This document shows, piece by piece, positions 18,001 through 27,566 of a DNA stretch of 64,000 bases. The position numbers and the translations under genes were made by a program. Under the pieces are notes generated by a model. That model did no database searches. It saw nothing but the letters and a program-made list of their open reading frames with translations, and was not told where the DNA came from. The DNA comes from Myxococcales bacterium (lineage in GTDB: Bacteria; Myxococcota_A; Bradymonadia; REDH01). Each line of letters opens with the position of its first letter. The first letter of the stretch is position 1. The stretch is taken from the NCBI GenBank assembly GCA_020633625.1, contig JACKDJ010000014.1:26001-90000 (forward strand). Reading direction: 5' to 3'.

Positions 18001-21000
18001 CCGACGCCGCTCGCGTCGACGACGACCGCCGAGACCGGCACCGCGGCGCCCGCGGCGCGTGCCGAGGTGATCGGCGTATGCGCGATCGCCGGTGGCGTCG
18101 TGTCGACCGGCGTCACGCCGACCGTGAAGCGATGCAGACTCGTCGGTGCGCCCGAAGGCGACGTCGCGACGTTCGCGCCCGGCGCCGAGTCGACGGCCTC
18201 GAGGTAGTACTCGACGCCCGGCTCGGTCACGGCGACGCTCGGCAGGATCGCGTTGTATTCGCCCGCGAGCGACGCGGTCAGCGGCAACGACGCGAAGGCG
18301 CCGCTGCTGCCCTGCTGACGGTAGCGCATCGTGACAGAGGCCACGCCGCTCGCGTCGGTGACGACGGCGGTGACAGCGACCGAGACGCCAGGGTCACGCC
18401 CGTTCGCGATCGGCGTGTGTGTGATACTCGGGCCCGTCGTGTCGGGGACCGTGACCGTCCGCGACCGCCACGCGAGGGGGGCCGTCGAGGGGTCGGCCGA
18501 CGCGTTGGCGAGCAGGTCCGTCGCGGCGATGTAGTAGTCGAAGCCCGGCGCAGCGACCGGTCCGACGCTCGCCGTGTAGTGGCCGCCGGCCACGCTCGGC
18601 GTCACCAACGTCCACGCGGTCGTCCCGCTCGTGCGCCAGTAGACCTGCACCTCTTCGACGCCGCTCGGGTCGGTCACGTCGGCCTCGATCGAGACGTTCG
18701 AACCGGCGTAGATCGGGAGCGCGGGCGCCACGTGTGTGATGCTCGGCCCCGCGAGGTCGGTCGGCTCGACCGTGAACCGGGCCGGCGTCGCCGGCGCCGA
18801 GGCCGGCGCGACGGCGACGTTCCCGGCGGGCGCGCTGTCGACGGCGCGGACGTAGTAGTCGACGCCCGCCGTCGTGACCGACGCGCCCGGGATCGTCGCG
18901 CGCCACGCGCCGCCCGACAGCGACATCGCGACGTTCTGGTACGAGGCGGCGCCGGTCACGCGGTAGTAGAGCGCCGCGCTGGCGACCCCGGTCAGGTCGG
19001 TGATCTCGGCAGACACCGCGACGGCCTGGCCCTCGGGCTGACCGTTGGCGACGGTCGCGAGGACGATCGTCGGCGGCGTGAGATCGGGCGGCGGCGTCAC
19101 GGTGAACGAGACCGTCGCGCTGTCGGCGGCGTTGCCGACGCCGTCGGTCGCGTGCGCGTAGACCTGCACTCCAGGCTCGACGACCGCCGCGCCCGGGATC
19201 GTCCCTGTGTACGGACCGGAGCCCGACAGCGTGAGCGTCGTCCACGTCGTCGCGCCGGTCACGCGGTAGTAGCCCGCGACCGTCGAGACACCGCTCCCCG
19301 CGTCGGTCGCGGTGACGGTGACGGCCACCGGGGTCCCGACGATCTGCGGGCTCGAGATCGCGTTGACGGACACCGTCGGCGCCGTCGTGTCGGGGTACTG
19401 GATGACGATGACGCGCGGCGCCGAGCTGCCCTCGGGCGGGTAGGTCCCGACGTTGCCGGCGGCGTCTTGCGCCTGGATGTAGTAGCTGACCGTCGCCGTG
19501 CCAGACGGGACGAACAGCCACGACCCGACGGCGCTCCAGGTGTCCCCGGTGCCGTGCGTCATCGTGACGGCGTTGTATGTGCCGCTGTCGAACGAGACAT
19601 ACACGGTCGCCGTCGTCACACCGACGGCGTCGGTGATCGTCGCCGTCCACGTCACGTCGGAGCCCGCGGGCGACGACGTGATCGGCGTGTGCACGATCGC
19701 GGGCGCGGTCGTGTCTGGCGCGGGGACCGTGAACGAGAACGGCGCGCCGGCGCCACCGACGGGCAGCGTCGCGACGTTCGCGGCGGGCGCCGTGTCGACC
19801 GCCGTCAGGTAGTACTCGACCCCCGGGTCGAGCACAGAGGCGCCCGGGATCGAGCCCGTCCACGTCGAGGCGGCGCCGGCCGTGAGCGTAAGGTCCGTCC
19901 ACGAGACCGTGCCGGTGCGGCGGTAGTGGAGCTGCACCGAGGCGACGCCGGTGGCATCGACGGCGACGACGGAGATCGGGACCGCCGCCAGCCGCGTCTG
20001 CGGACTGCTGACCTGCGTGTGCACGAGGCTCGGCGCCGTCGTGTCGGGGGCGGTCACGGTGAAGTGGTTCGGCGTCGTCGGCGCCGTCGTCGGCGACACG
20101 GCGCTGTTCGAGGCGCCGTCCGTCGCGCGGATGTAGTAGTCCACACCCGCGACGGTCACGGAGCCGGCGGGGATCGACGCGCTCCACACATCTCCGGTGC
20201 CGAGTGTCATGCTCGCGGTCGTGTAGGTCGCCGCGCCGGTGACGCGGTAGAGCAGGTCGACCGTGAGCGAGCTCGCGTCGACGACCACCGCCTGAATCGG
20301 GACGGCGACGCCGGCCGGCTGGCCGTTCGCGACGGGCGTGTGCGCGATCGACGGCGCCGTCGTGTCTGTGGTCGTGACCGTGAAGTTGTATGGCGTCGTC
20401 GGCGCCGTCGTCGGCGCACGCGACTCGTTGCCGGGCGTGTCGGTCGCGCGGATGTAGTAGTACATCGACGGCGCGGCGACCGAGAACGCCGGGATGTCGG
20501 CCTGGTACACGCCGCCGCCGATGTGCGTCATGTCGATCGTCGAGAACACGGGGAACGTGCTCGGGCGGTACTTGAGCTGCACGACACCGATCCCCGACGG
20601 ATCCGACACTGTGGCGGTGACGGTCACCGCCACGCCGGGCGGCTTGCCGTTTGCGATCGGTGTGTGCGTGATCGTCGGTCCGGTCGAGTCGACGGCGGTG
20701 ACGGTGAAGCTGTACGGCGTGGTCGGTGCCGTAGCCGGGTCGACCGCCTCGTTCGGCGCGGCGTCGCGCGCGGCGATGTAGTACTCGACGCCGGGCGGCA
20801 AGATGCCGGCGCCGGGGATCGTCGCGGTCCACGTGTTCCCGCTGCTGCGCGTCATGGCGAGCGACGTGTAGGCGGCGCCGCTGCCGGCGGTGCGGTAGTG
20901 GACGTCGGCAGACGCCACCGAGCCGCCGGTGTCGACGATGCCGGCGGTGATGATGATCGGCGTGCCCTGGAGCTGACCGTTCGCGATCGGCGTATGGACG

Positions 21001-24000
21001 ATCACCGGCGCGACGGTGTCGCCGGAGCTGACCGTGAAGTCGAACAGCGCCGCGGGCGCCGTGCTCGGCGCGCGGCCGGTCTTCGGCAGCGGCGACGTGT
21101 CGGTCGCTTCGATGTAGTACTGCACGCCCGGCGGCGCGACGACGAAGCTCGGGATCTGGCCGGTCCACGTGTTCCCGGAGACGCGCACCATCGACGCGGC
21201 GCCGAACGCGGCGCCGCCTGTCGTACGGAAGTACAGGCTCGCGGAGCCCACGCCCGTCGCGTCGGTGATCGTCGCCGTCACCGTCTGCGCTTCACCGTTC
21301 GTGCGCCCGTCGGCGATCTCGGTGTGCACGATCACCGGCGGGTCGGGGTCGCCGGTGACGAGGAAGTCCCAAACAGCGGTCGTCGGCGCGCCCCGCGGCG
21401 TCGTCGAGTCGTTCGGCGTCGTGGCGTTGTCGACGGCGAAGATCCAGTACTCGACGCCAGCTGCGGTCACGGCGGCGCCGGGGATGATGGCCTCGTAGGT
21501 CGACCCTGCCGTGTTCGTCATCTCGACGAACGAGGCCGAGCCGGAGCCGGTCGCTCGGTAGAACAGGTAGGCGCTCGCGACACCCGATGGGTCGCTGATG
21601 TCGGCGACGATGTTCACGTCGGTGCCGAGGAGCTGGCCGTCGGCGATCTCGGTGTGCTGAACGAGCGGACCGACCTCGTCGACGACGCCATACACGGTGG
21701 CGAGCGTGGTGTCGGTCGCCGTCAGACCCTCGTCGTCGGTGACGGTGAGCGTGACGATGTATGTACCGGCCGAGACGTAGCTGTGGCGCGGGCTCGACGC
21801 GGTCGAGGTGGAGCCGTCGCCGAAGTCCCAGTGCCAGGCGACGACACACGCCTGGTTGCCAGCGGAGCCCGGAGACGGAGGCGGGCCACAGGTGCGCGAA
21901 GTGCTGCCATCCGGGTCGTACGAGAGCGTGCCGTCGAAGAAGACCTGCTCAACGCCGCCGGCGTCCTGAAAGACCGCCGGGCCGGCGTCGGCGACCGGGC
22001 GTACGTTCACGTTGACGAGGACGCGCGCGTGGTCCTCGGCGCCGTCGTCGTCGATGACGGTGATGTAGCCCCACTGATTGGTGCCGGCGGCGCTGAATGT
22101 GTGGCTGACGCTCTGGCCGGCGGTGACAGTGCCGTCGCTCATCGTCCAGTAGGCCGAAGCGATGGTCCCGTCGGGGTCGTACGCGTCGGAGCCATCGAAC
22201 GTGAAGGCCTCGCCGCGCGGCACCATGATGCTGTCGGTGACGGCGTCGGCGCGCGGCTCGCGGTTGGCGGCGGGGTCGTGCTCGAACGCACCGATGTCGA
22301 CGCGCGAGCCGATGGTGCGTGCATTCCCGAGGATGTCGCGTGTCGGCGCGCGCGGCGCGCTGGCGTACCCGGCGTTGATCGACAGGGACTCCGCCCAAAG
22401 CTTGCCGTCCCACCAACGCGGGAGGCTGTCCCAGTCGTCGTCCTCGATCAGCGGGTCACTGGTGAGGTTCCCAGAGCTCGTCGTCATGGTGCCGGTGATC
22501 GTCCCGCCAAACAGCGTGTTGTTGTAGGCGTAATCGACGGCCTCGTAGCCCGACGGGGAGCCGATGTCGCGGATCGCATAGCCCGAGGCTTGCTCGATGA
22601 CGTTGTTGTACATGTACACATACATCGTGCGGCTCGAGCTCGACGTGTTGCGGTAGTACGAGATCCCGGTCCCCTGATAGACGAGGGTGTTGTTGATCGC
22701 GTAGAGGTCGTACTGGCCGTTCACCGAGCTGGTCGAGTAGATGCCCGACGACGTATGGGTGATGTACGAGCTGCGAACGTCGGCCGACGAGTTCAGGAGG
22801 TAGACTCCGGTGCCGCTGCCGGTGCCGATGATCGACGTCGCGAGGATGTCGATCTTGTCGTTCGCGGTCGTCCCGTCGACGCTGTTCGCATAGATGCCGG
22901 CGGTCGCCGGTCGATAGATGAACAGGTCTTCGAGGTCAGGGCCGCCCGGCCCCTCGGCCCAGACACCATACGTTGGGTACTCGATGCGCAGGTTGTCGAG
23001 GACCGACGACGTGGCGTTCTCGAGGTAGAGGCCCCACCAGACGCCTGCGGTCGTGCCGGTCCCCTGGACGCGGATGAGGCTCTGGGCGCCCGTCCCGACG
23101 GCCGTCATCGTGGCGCCGCTCAGGACGCGGATCTCGACGCGGTTCGACTGTTGGCCGCCGCCCATGTCATCTGCGCTCGGCACGACGTCGAGGCGCGCGC
23201 CGGGCTCGATCGTCAGCGTGCGACCCGGCGGCACGACGATGTCACCGAGGACCGTGTATGGCGAGCCCGCGGCGGTGAAGGTGTAGCTGTCCCAGAGGTA
23301 GCCCTCGATCTGCGGACCGACATCGCCGACGTACGGGAGCGCGCCGACCTCGTGTCCTCCGGAGCCCAGCGCGCGGTTCGGCGAGTGCTTGGTCGGGGCG
23401 TAGTCGCGAGCGGCGATGTCGGCGTAGAGAGGGTTGTAGCTGAAGCAGCTCGCGCTGGTCGTGAGATAGGCGTACGAGGCAGTCGTGTTCCCCCAGACGT
23501 TCGACGACGAGCACGAGAACGCGGGAGGGTACGAGCCGTTCGACAGGTCCTGAAGACCGTAGCCGGTGTTGTGTGTAACGGAGCTGTCCGAGATCGAGAC
23601 GCTGAGCGCGCGCGACGAGCTCGAGGTGTTTCGACCAAACGAGAAGCCGGTCGCACGGTTGTTCGCGATCGTAAGGTTCGACAGGCTCGCGCTGCGGCTC
23701 GTCCCCGCGGAGAGGTACTGGTAGATGCCCTGAGAGCCGTTGTCGTAGATGCGGCCCGTGTCGTACGTGAACCCGGAGTCGCTGACGTAGAGGCCCTGCT
23801 GGTCGTTGCTGTAGATGTCGACGTCGACGAGGTCGATGACGGCGCTCGTGGTCACGTACACGCCGCGGGCGTTCGAGAACAGGTCGACGCTCTCGACCGA
23901 AGGCGTGCCGCCCTCGATGTAGATGCCCGCGTAGCTGCAGTGGTGGATCGTCGAGCCGGCGACGATGTGGTCGTTCCCATACAGCGACACGCCGCGGTAC

Positions 24001-25463
24001 GCGTAGCCGAGGTCGACCTGCGAGACGTTGAACGCCTCGGCGCCCGCCGGGATGACGATGCCGTACCAGTCCCCGCGCGCCGGGGTCGCGGCGTCGGAGG
24101 TCATGCGCACGGGGCGCGAGTTGGTCCCGTCGGCCTCGAGCGTGCCCTCGACGCGCAGCTCGATGTGGTTGGGGTCGAGCCCGCCGCCCATGATGTCCGT
24201 CGTCGCCATGCGCAGGCGCGCGTCGGGCAGGAACGTCATCGTCGCGCCCGGAGCGATGACGATGTCACCCTCGGCGACTGTCACCGACGACGCGGCGAAC
24301 GTGTGGTTCGTGTACCAGAAGCCGTGGATGCCGGTGCCGCTCGATGCGCCGCCGTACGGCACCGCGCCGATGATCTCACCGCCGGCCGTGACCTGGTAGT
24401 ACCGCGCGGGGCTGCGCTCGGTCGGCGCGTAGTTGCCGTTCGTCGGGTCGGCGAGCAGGGCGTTGTACTCGAGGGACTGTGACTCGCTGACGGTCGCGTA
24501 CGAGAACTTCGTCCCGTTGTTCCACACGACGTTGCGCGTGAACGTCGCGCTCGACGCCGGGTAGCTGCCGTTCGACGCGTCACGCACGACGGTCGTGTTG
24601 CCACCGAAGATCGAGTCCGACATCGACAGCGAGATGGTCCGGCTGCTGCTCGACGTGTTCCGGTAGAACATCACCGCGGTCCCGTTGTTCAGCATCGTGC
24701 AGTTGTCGACACCCAGAGTCCAGGCGCCGTTCACGGTGATGTAGGAGTAGGCTGCCGCCGAGGTCATCCCGTCGAACACGGTTCGAGCAATGCTGACGTT
24801 GGCCCCCGTGGCATAGACGCCGTACGAGCCGCCAACGAACTGGCTGTCCTGGACCGTGATCGACGTCGGACCTGTGCCGTACACGTAGTAGCTCGTGACG
24901 CCCGTTCCGCTGCCGGTGAAGCCGTCGATCGTCACCGAGCCACTGCCCGTGAGGTAGGCGCCGTAGCGGCACGAAGCGAGCTCGATGTCGCTGATCGATA
25001 CCGTCCCGCCTCCGCCGGCCACCCAGTCGAGCGCGTAGTCCGCGTACTCGAAGCGGGCGTTGTGGAGGTTGATGTTGGCCCCCGACTCGATCCGCAGCCC
25101 TTCCCACGACCCTGTCGCGGTGCCGGAGCTCGGCTGGAACAGAATCGCTGTGCCGCCGGTGGCGTCCGCAGACAGCGAGCCCCCGGCGTTGACGATCAGC
25201 TCGGTGTCACCGCCCGTGATGTTCGCCTGAACGACGACGCCCGGCTCGATCGTCAGCGTCGCGCCCGACTGGACGACCACGTCGCTGGTCATCACGTACG
25301 GCGAGCCCGCGACCGTCCACGTCGTGTCGAAGTTGATCCCGCCGGACACGTTGGTCGCGGCGTCGGCCGTCGACGGGGCCAACACCGCGGCGGCCGCGCA
25401 TGCGAGGAGGGTCAGGAGGGTCGCTGGCAGGGTGCGCGGGAGCGCGATGCGGCGGGCGGTCAT
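15051..25463 (-). CDS. Giant MYXO-CTERM-like surface protein with beta-helix, PKD and 19 repeats
   Basis: A 3470-residue exported protein. I chose ATG 25463 because MTARRIALPRTLPATLLTLL... then forms a normal Sec signal ending ADA; the frame is open to 25751 but that part is low-complexity. Roughly residues 30-1080 are right-handed parallel beta-helix repeats (LTIEPGV, SSSSRT and SNGSYP ladders). Two PKD-like domains follow (YDPDG, HWDFGDGS), and then I count 19 tandem repeats of about 100 residues. Each repeat opens with DTTAPxIxHTPIANGQPAG and contains VTDASGV, YYR and PGVxYYI. The C-terminal linker is Asp/Gly-rich ((GGDAGxD)n, DNA 15190-15485). It ends in a Cys, SGLPLLLTALALVAV and an Arg cluster, a MYXO-CTERM-like sorting tail. 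The likely role is surface adhesion or scaffolding. A 2945-codon antisense frame overlaps it and is a shadow. Confidence 0.85.
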   Translation of the reverse strand: MTARRIALPRTLPATLLTLLACAAAAVLAPSTADAATNVSGGINFDTTWTVAGSPYVMTSDVVVQSGATLTIEPGVVVQANITGGDTELIVNAGGSLSADATGGTAILFQPSSGTATGSWEGLRIESGANINLHNARFEYADYALDWVAGGGGTVSISDIELASCRYGAYLTGSGSVTIDGFTGSGTGVTSYYVYGTGPTSITVQDSQFVGGSYGVYATGANVSIARTVFDGMTSAAAYSYITVNGAWTLGVDNCTMLNNGTAVMFYRNTSSSSRTISLSMSDSIFGGNTTVVRDASNGSYPASSATFTRNVVWNNGTKFSYATVSESQSLEYNALLADPTNGNYAPTERSPARYYQVTAGGEIIGAVPYGGASSGTGIHGFWYTNHTFAASSVTVAEGDIVIAPGATMTFLPDARLRMATTDIMGGGLDPNHIELRVEGTLEADGTNSRPVRMTSDAATPARGDWYGIVIPAGAEAFNVSQVDLGYAYRGVSLYGNDHIVAGSTIHHCSYAGIYIEGGTPSVESVDLFSNARGVYVTTSAVIDLVDVDIYSNDQQGLYVSDSGFTYDTGRIYDNGSQGIYQYLSAGTSRSASLSNLTIANNRATGFSFGRNTSSSSRALSVSISDSSVTHNTGYGLQDLSNGSYPPAFSCSSSNVWGNTTASYAYLTTSASCFSYNPLYADIAARDYAPTKHSPNRALGSGGHEVGALPYVGDVGPQIEGYLWDSYTFTAAGSPYTVLGDIVVPPGRTLTIEPGARLDVVPSADDMGGGQQSNRVEIRVLSGATMTAVGTGAQSLIRVQGTGTTAGVWWGLYLENATSSVLDNLRIEYPTYGVWAEGPGGPDLEDLFIYRPATAGIYANSVDGTTANDKIDILATSIIGTGSGTGVYLLNSSADVRSSYITHTSSGIYSTSSVNGQYDLYAINNTLVYQGTGISYYRNTSSSSRTMYVYMYNNVIEQASGYAIRDIGSPSGYEAVDYAYNNTLFGGTITGTMTTSSGNLTSDPLIEDDDWDSLPRWWDGKLWAESLSINAGYASAPRAPTRDILGNARTIGSRVDIGAFEHDPAANREPRADAVTDSIMVPRGEAFTFDGSDAYDPDGTIASAYWTMSDGTVTAGQSVSHTFSAAGTNQWGYITVIDDDGAEDHARVLVNVNVRPVADAGPAVFQDAGGVEQVFFDGTLSYDPDGSTSRTCGPPPSPGSAGNQACVVAWHWDFGDGSTSTASSPRHSYVSAGTYIVTLTVTDDEGLTATDTTLATVYGVVDEVGPLVQHTEIADGQLLGTDVNIVADISDPSGVASAYLFYRATGSGSASFVEMTNTAGSTYEAIIPGAAVTAAGVEYWIFAVDNATTPNDSTTPRGAPTTAVWDFLVTGDPDPPVIVHTEIADGRTNGEAQTVTATITDATGVGSASLYFRTTGGAAFGAASMVRVSGNTWTGQIPSFVVAPPGVQYYIEATDTSPLPKTGRAPSTAPAALFDFTVSSGDTVAPVIVHTPIANGQLQGTPIIITAGIVDTGGSVASADVHYRTAGSGAAYTSLAMTRSSGNTWTATIPGAGILPPGVEYYIAARDAAPNEAVDPATAPTTPYSFTVTAVDSTGPTITHTPIANGKPPGVAVTVTATVSDPSGIGVVQLKYRPSTFPVFSTIDMTHIGGGVYQADIPAFSVAAPSMYYYIRATDTPGNESRAPTTAPTTPYNFTVTTTDTTAPSIAHTPVANGQPAGVAVPIQAVVVDASSLTVDLLYRVTGAATYTTASMTLGTGDVWSASIPAGSVTVAGVDYYIRATDGASNSAVSPTTAPTTPNHFTVTAPDTTAPSLVHTQVSSPQTRLAAVPISVVAVDATGVASVQLHYRRTGTVSWTDLTLTAGAASTWTGSIPGASVLDPGVEYYLTAVDTAPAANVATLPVGGAGAPFSFTVPAPDTTAPAIVHTPITSSPAGSDVTWTATITDAVGVTTATVYVSFDSGTYNAVTMTHGTGDTWSAVGSWLFVPSGTATVSYYIQAQDAAGNVGTYPPEGSSAPRVIVIQYPDTTAPTVSVNAISSPQIVGTPVAVTVTATDAGSGVSTVAGYYRVTGATTWTTLTLSGSGPYTGTIPGAAVVEPGVQVYAHATDGVGNAADSATVSFTVTPPPDLTPPTIVLATVANGQPEGQAVAVSAEITDLTGVASAALYYRVTGAASYQNVAMSLSGGAWRATIPGASVTTAGVDYYVRAVDSAPAGNVAVAPASAPATPARFTVEPTDLAGPSITHVAPALPIYAGSNVSIEADVTDPSGVEEVQVYWRTSGTTAWTLVTPSVAGGHYTASVGPVAAPGFDYYIAATDLLANASADPSTAPLAWRSRTVTVPDTTGPSITHTPIANGRDPGVSVAVTAVVTDASGVASVTMRYRQQGSSGAFASLPLTASLAGEYNAILPSVAVTEPGVEYYLEAVDSAPGANVATSPSGAPTSLHRFTVGVTPVDTTPPAIAHTPITSARAAGAAVPVSAVVVDASGVGAVTLYFRVRGTTTWLSAAMTGGLAGAYSGSIPALAVVAPGVDYYLSATDAASPSNTALDPAGAPTSFHTFDVFVPDTTAPTIVHTPIANGQPAGAAVTVSATVTDATGVGPVTLYFKRSTDATWLSTAMSGSGGAYSASIPSGSVAAPGVSYYISATDTAPAANIATSPAGAPTSFHTFTVVTADVAAPSITTTLVSGPIAAGTATTVSARVTDSSGVASATLYFRASGTSSWLSVAMSASGDTWSGTLPGTVILVPGVDYYVSATDGASPSNTAVDPSDAPASFNSFEVFVPDTTAPTITHTPIADGQPVGAAVAVSATVTDATGIANVTLYFRRSGDATWLSTAMARSGETYTASIPGSSVAAPGVNYYISATDSAPAPNTAVNPAGAPATFHTFTAVTTDLAPPTISLTPVASPVVAGTPTTVLARITDSSGVASATLYFRATGSSAWLSVAMTAAGDVWSATLPGTVVVAPGVDYYVSATDRAATPNSAVAPASAPATPSMFVVTTPDTTAPTIVHTPTTATLVSGRPLTLDATVTDASGIASATVYYRVVGETSYTTLAMTPAGDTWSATIPARAVAAPGVQYYLQAVDGASPSNTARAPATAPAVPYAVVVVDPDTTGPTVELDVPVGPYTAGAPITFTAGVTDPSGVGTVTLSTSGATDETWTETPMTLVGGRYSATLPGSAVVAGELAYFVEASDTIGNVTLEPAGGELRPEILVVDPITGPDLVPPVITHTPVTEVTAGTSIDVIATVTDASGIDEVRLYVQIADSGVWLDDVMDHTGADEYRLTIPGDDLVAGFAYYYIEATDLSVAANVATSPEGAPTAVYEVLVTEVGDDVGGDAGGDAGDDVGADAGDDVGGDAGGDVGGDTGSDAGGDAGDAGGDAGGDTGSDAGSDAGADGGSDAGSDAGGDAGDDGISGFDTGGDDGGVTPLDGGSDGGSGPKRNGCASAPGSTPSGLPLLLTALALVAVRRRRRG

Positions 25464-25662
25464 GCAGAGACTCGACACGTAGGGGGATGGAGCACCCGGC
25501 GTCTTAGCCCGCTCTCGGGCCCGAATCAACGCGGGATTTGGGGGCCCGACGGCGGCTCCCGAGCGGCGACGCGCGCGTTGACGCCGAGCCCTGCGTCGCC
25601 CTAAGCCTACCGACCGACGCCGAGACAGTCGGCGCACTCGCTGCCCCGAGCCCCCGCGCCCC
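25464..25662. promoter_or_regulatory. Divergent intergenic region between the giant surface gene and the acyl-CoA synthetase
   Basis: This gap of 199 bases must carry both promoters because the flanking genes start in opposite directions. I see no clear sigma-70 boxes or operator palindrome, which is usual for such GC-rich promoters. Confidence 0.4.
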
Positions 25663-27471
25663 ATGACAGACGTCAAGGAGTTCTCGTCTCTCGTCGACAT
25701 GCAGCGCTGGGCCTGCGCGACCTTTGGCGATCGGCCGGCGATCGGCACCAAGCGCGACGGCGCCTACGCGTGGACGACGTTCGCGGAGCTCGGTGAGCTC
25801 GTCGACGCGATGCGCGCCGCCCTCGTCGGCGCCGGCGTCGAGCGCGGCGACAAGGTGGCCGCCATCTCGAACAACCGCCTCGAGTGGGCCGTCGCCGCCT
25901 ACGCCACCTACGGCATCGGCGCGCACTTCGTCCCGATGTACGAGGCCCAGCTCGAGAAGGACTGGCGCTACATCCTCGAAGACGCAGGCGCGACCGTGCT
26001 CTTCGTGTCGACGACGCCGATCTACGACAAGACGCGCGGCATGGCCGGAAAGGTCGGCCGACTGCGCGACGTCGTCTGCTTCGACGCGCCCTCCGACGCG
26101 CCGCACGCGTGGTCGACGTGGCTCGCGCGCGGCCGCTCTGCACCGGTCGCCGCGATCGAGCCCGACTGGGACGAGACCGCCGGCCTCATCTACACGTCCG
26201 GGACCACCGGAAAGCCGAAGGGCGTCGTGCTCAGCCACGGCAACTTCGTGTCGAACCTCAACTCCGTGAACTCGGTCATCCCGCGCGACCCGGCCGACGT
26301 CAGCTGCTCGTTCCTGCCGTGGGCGCACTCGTTCGGACAGACCGCCGAGCTGCACGGGATGCTCAGCGCCGGGGCCGCCATCGGCGTCGCCGAGAGCGTC
26401 AACACGCTGCTCGACGACATTCAGCTCGTGAAGCCCACCGTCCTGTTCTCGGTGCCGCGCGTCTTCAACCGCATCTACGACGGCGTGCAGAAGCGGTTCG
26501 CGGCAGAGAAGCCGGTCAAGCGGCTGCTGATCAACCACGCGCTCGCCGTCGCCGCGCGGCGCCGCAAGCTGGCCGAAACGGGGCAGCAGTCGGCCCTCGT
26601 CGAGCTGCAGCATCGGTTCTTCGACGAGCGCATCTTCGCGCAGGTCCGCGCGCGCTTCGGCGGCCGCCTCAAGTTCGCCTTCAGCGGAGGCGCCGCGCTG
26701 CAGCGCGAGGTCGCCGAGTTCATCGACGACATCGGCATCGTCGTCTTCGAGGGCTACGGGCTCACCGAGACGTCGCCCATCGCGACCGCGAACCGCCCCG
26801 ACGCGCGCCGGATCGGCACGATCGGCAAGCCGATCCCCGGCGTCAGCATCTTCGTCTGCGACGAGCACGGTCACGCCCTCCCCCAGGGCGCCGAGGGCGA
26901 GCTCGTCGTCGTCGGCCCGAACGTCATGCAGGGCTACCACAACCACCCCGAGTCCACGGCAGAGGTCATCTTCGACCTCGACGGCCTGCGCGCGTTCAAG
27001 ACGGGCGACATGGGGTGCGTCGATCCCGACGGGTTCGTGCGCATCACCGGCCGCTTCAAGGAGCAGTACAAGCTCGAGAACGGAAAGTACGTCGTGCCGA
27101 CGCCGCTCGAGGACCAGCTCAAGCTCTCCGGCTACATCGACCAGGTCTTCCTCTTCGGCGACAACCGCCCCCACAACGTCGCGCTAGTCGTCCCCGACTT
27201 CGACGCCTGCCGCGCGTGGGCGTCGGCCCGCGGCGAGACGCTCGCCACCAACGCCGACGTCGCCCGATCGGCGTCGGTCCACGAGCTGATCGGCGCCGAG
27301 CTCCGCAAGTTCTCCGGCGAGTTCAAGGGCTTCGAGAGCCCGAAGCGCTGGGCGCTGCTGGCCGAAGGGTTCTCGACCGAGAACGACCTGCTCACGCCCA
27401 AGCTCAGCGTGAAGCGCCGGAACGTGCAGGCGCGCTACCAAGCCGAGCTCGACGCGCTGTACGCAAGCTGA
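25663..27471 (+). CDS. Long-chain acyl-CoA synthetase (AMP-binding, FadD-like)
   Basis: A 602-residue member of the ANL adenylate-forming family. The P-loop-like motif GLIYTSGTTGKPKGVVLSH is near residue 175, GYGLTETSP near 365, and the hinge motif with TGDMGCVDPDGFVRITGR near 450. It activates a fatty acid with ATP to acyl-AMP and then acyl-CoA. The length and the ITGRFKEQYKLENGKYV segment fit the long-chain acyl-CoA synthetase branch seen in myxobacteria. The exact chain length preference is unknown. The gene stands alone: divergent from the giant surface gene, with a terminator right after its stop. Confidence 0.9.
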   Translation: MTDVKEFSSLVDMQRWACATFGDRPAIGTKRDGAYAWTTFAELGELVDAMRAALVGAGVERGDKVAAISNNRLEWAVAAYATYGIGAHFVPMYEAQLEKDWRYILEDAGATVLFVSTTPIYDKTRGMAGKVGRLRDVVCFDAPSDAPHAWSTWLARGRSAPVAAIEPDWDETAGLIYTSGTTGKPKGVVLSHGNFVSNLNSVNSVIPRDPADVSCSFLPWAHSFGQTAELHGMLSAGAAIGVAESVNTLLDDIQLVKPTVLFSVPRVFNRIYDGVQKRFAAEKPVKRLLINHALAVAARRRKLAETGQQSALVELQHRFFDERIFAQVRARFGGRLKFAFSGGAALQREVAEFIDDIGIVVFEGYGLTETSPIATANRPDARRIGTIGKPIPGVSIFVCDEHGHALPQGAEGELVVVGPNVMQGYHNHPESTAEVIFDLDGLRAFKTGDMGCVDPDGFVRITGRFKEQYKLENGKYVVPTPLEDQLKLSGYIDQVFLFGDNRPHNVALVVPDFDACRAWASARGETLATNADVARSASVHELIGAELRKFSGEFKGFESPKRWALLAEGFSTENDLLTPKLSVKRRNVQARYQAELDALYAS

Positions 27472-27487
27472 GCCACCGGCACCGCGG

Positions 27488-27508
27488 AGCGCGAAGCGGC
27501 GCTTTTTT
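27488..27508 (+). terminator. Intrinsic terminator after the acyl-CoA synthetase gene
   Basis: AGCGC (27488-27492) pairs with GCGCT (27499-27503) around a 6-base loop and runs into six Ts. It is the only clear hairpin plus T-run I noticed in the window. Confidence 0.75.
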
Positions 27509-27566
27509 GCGCGCCCCCGCAGACAGGCTATCTCCGTGTCGGACACGCACCGCGCGGTACGGCACC

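Noticed and set aside
15645..24482. A 2945-codon open frame antisense to the giant surface gene
   Set aside because: It is Arg/Val/Asp-rich with no domain and mirrors the GC-rich codon pattern of the opposite strand; the minus-strand frame has a signal peptide, repeats and a sorting tail.
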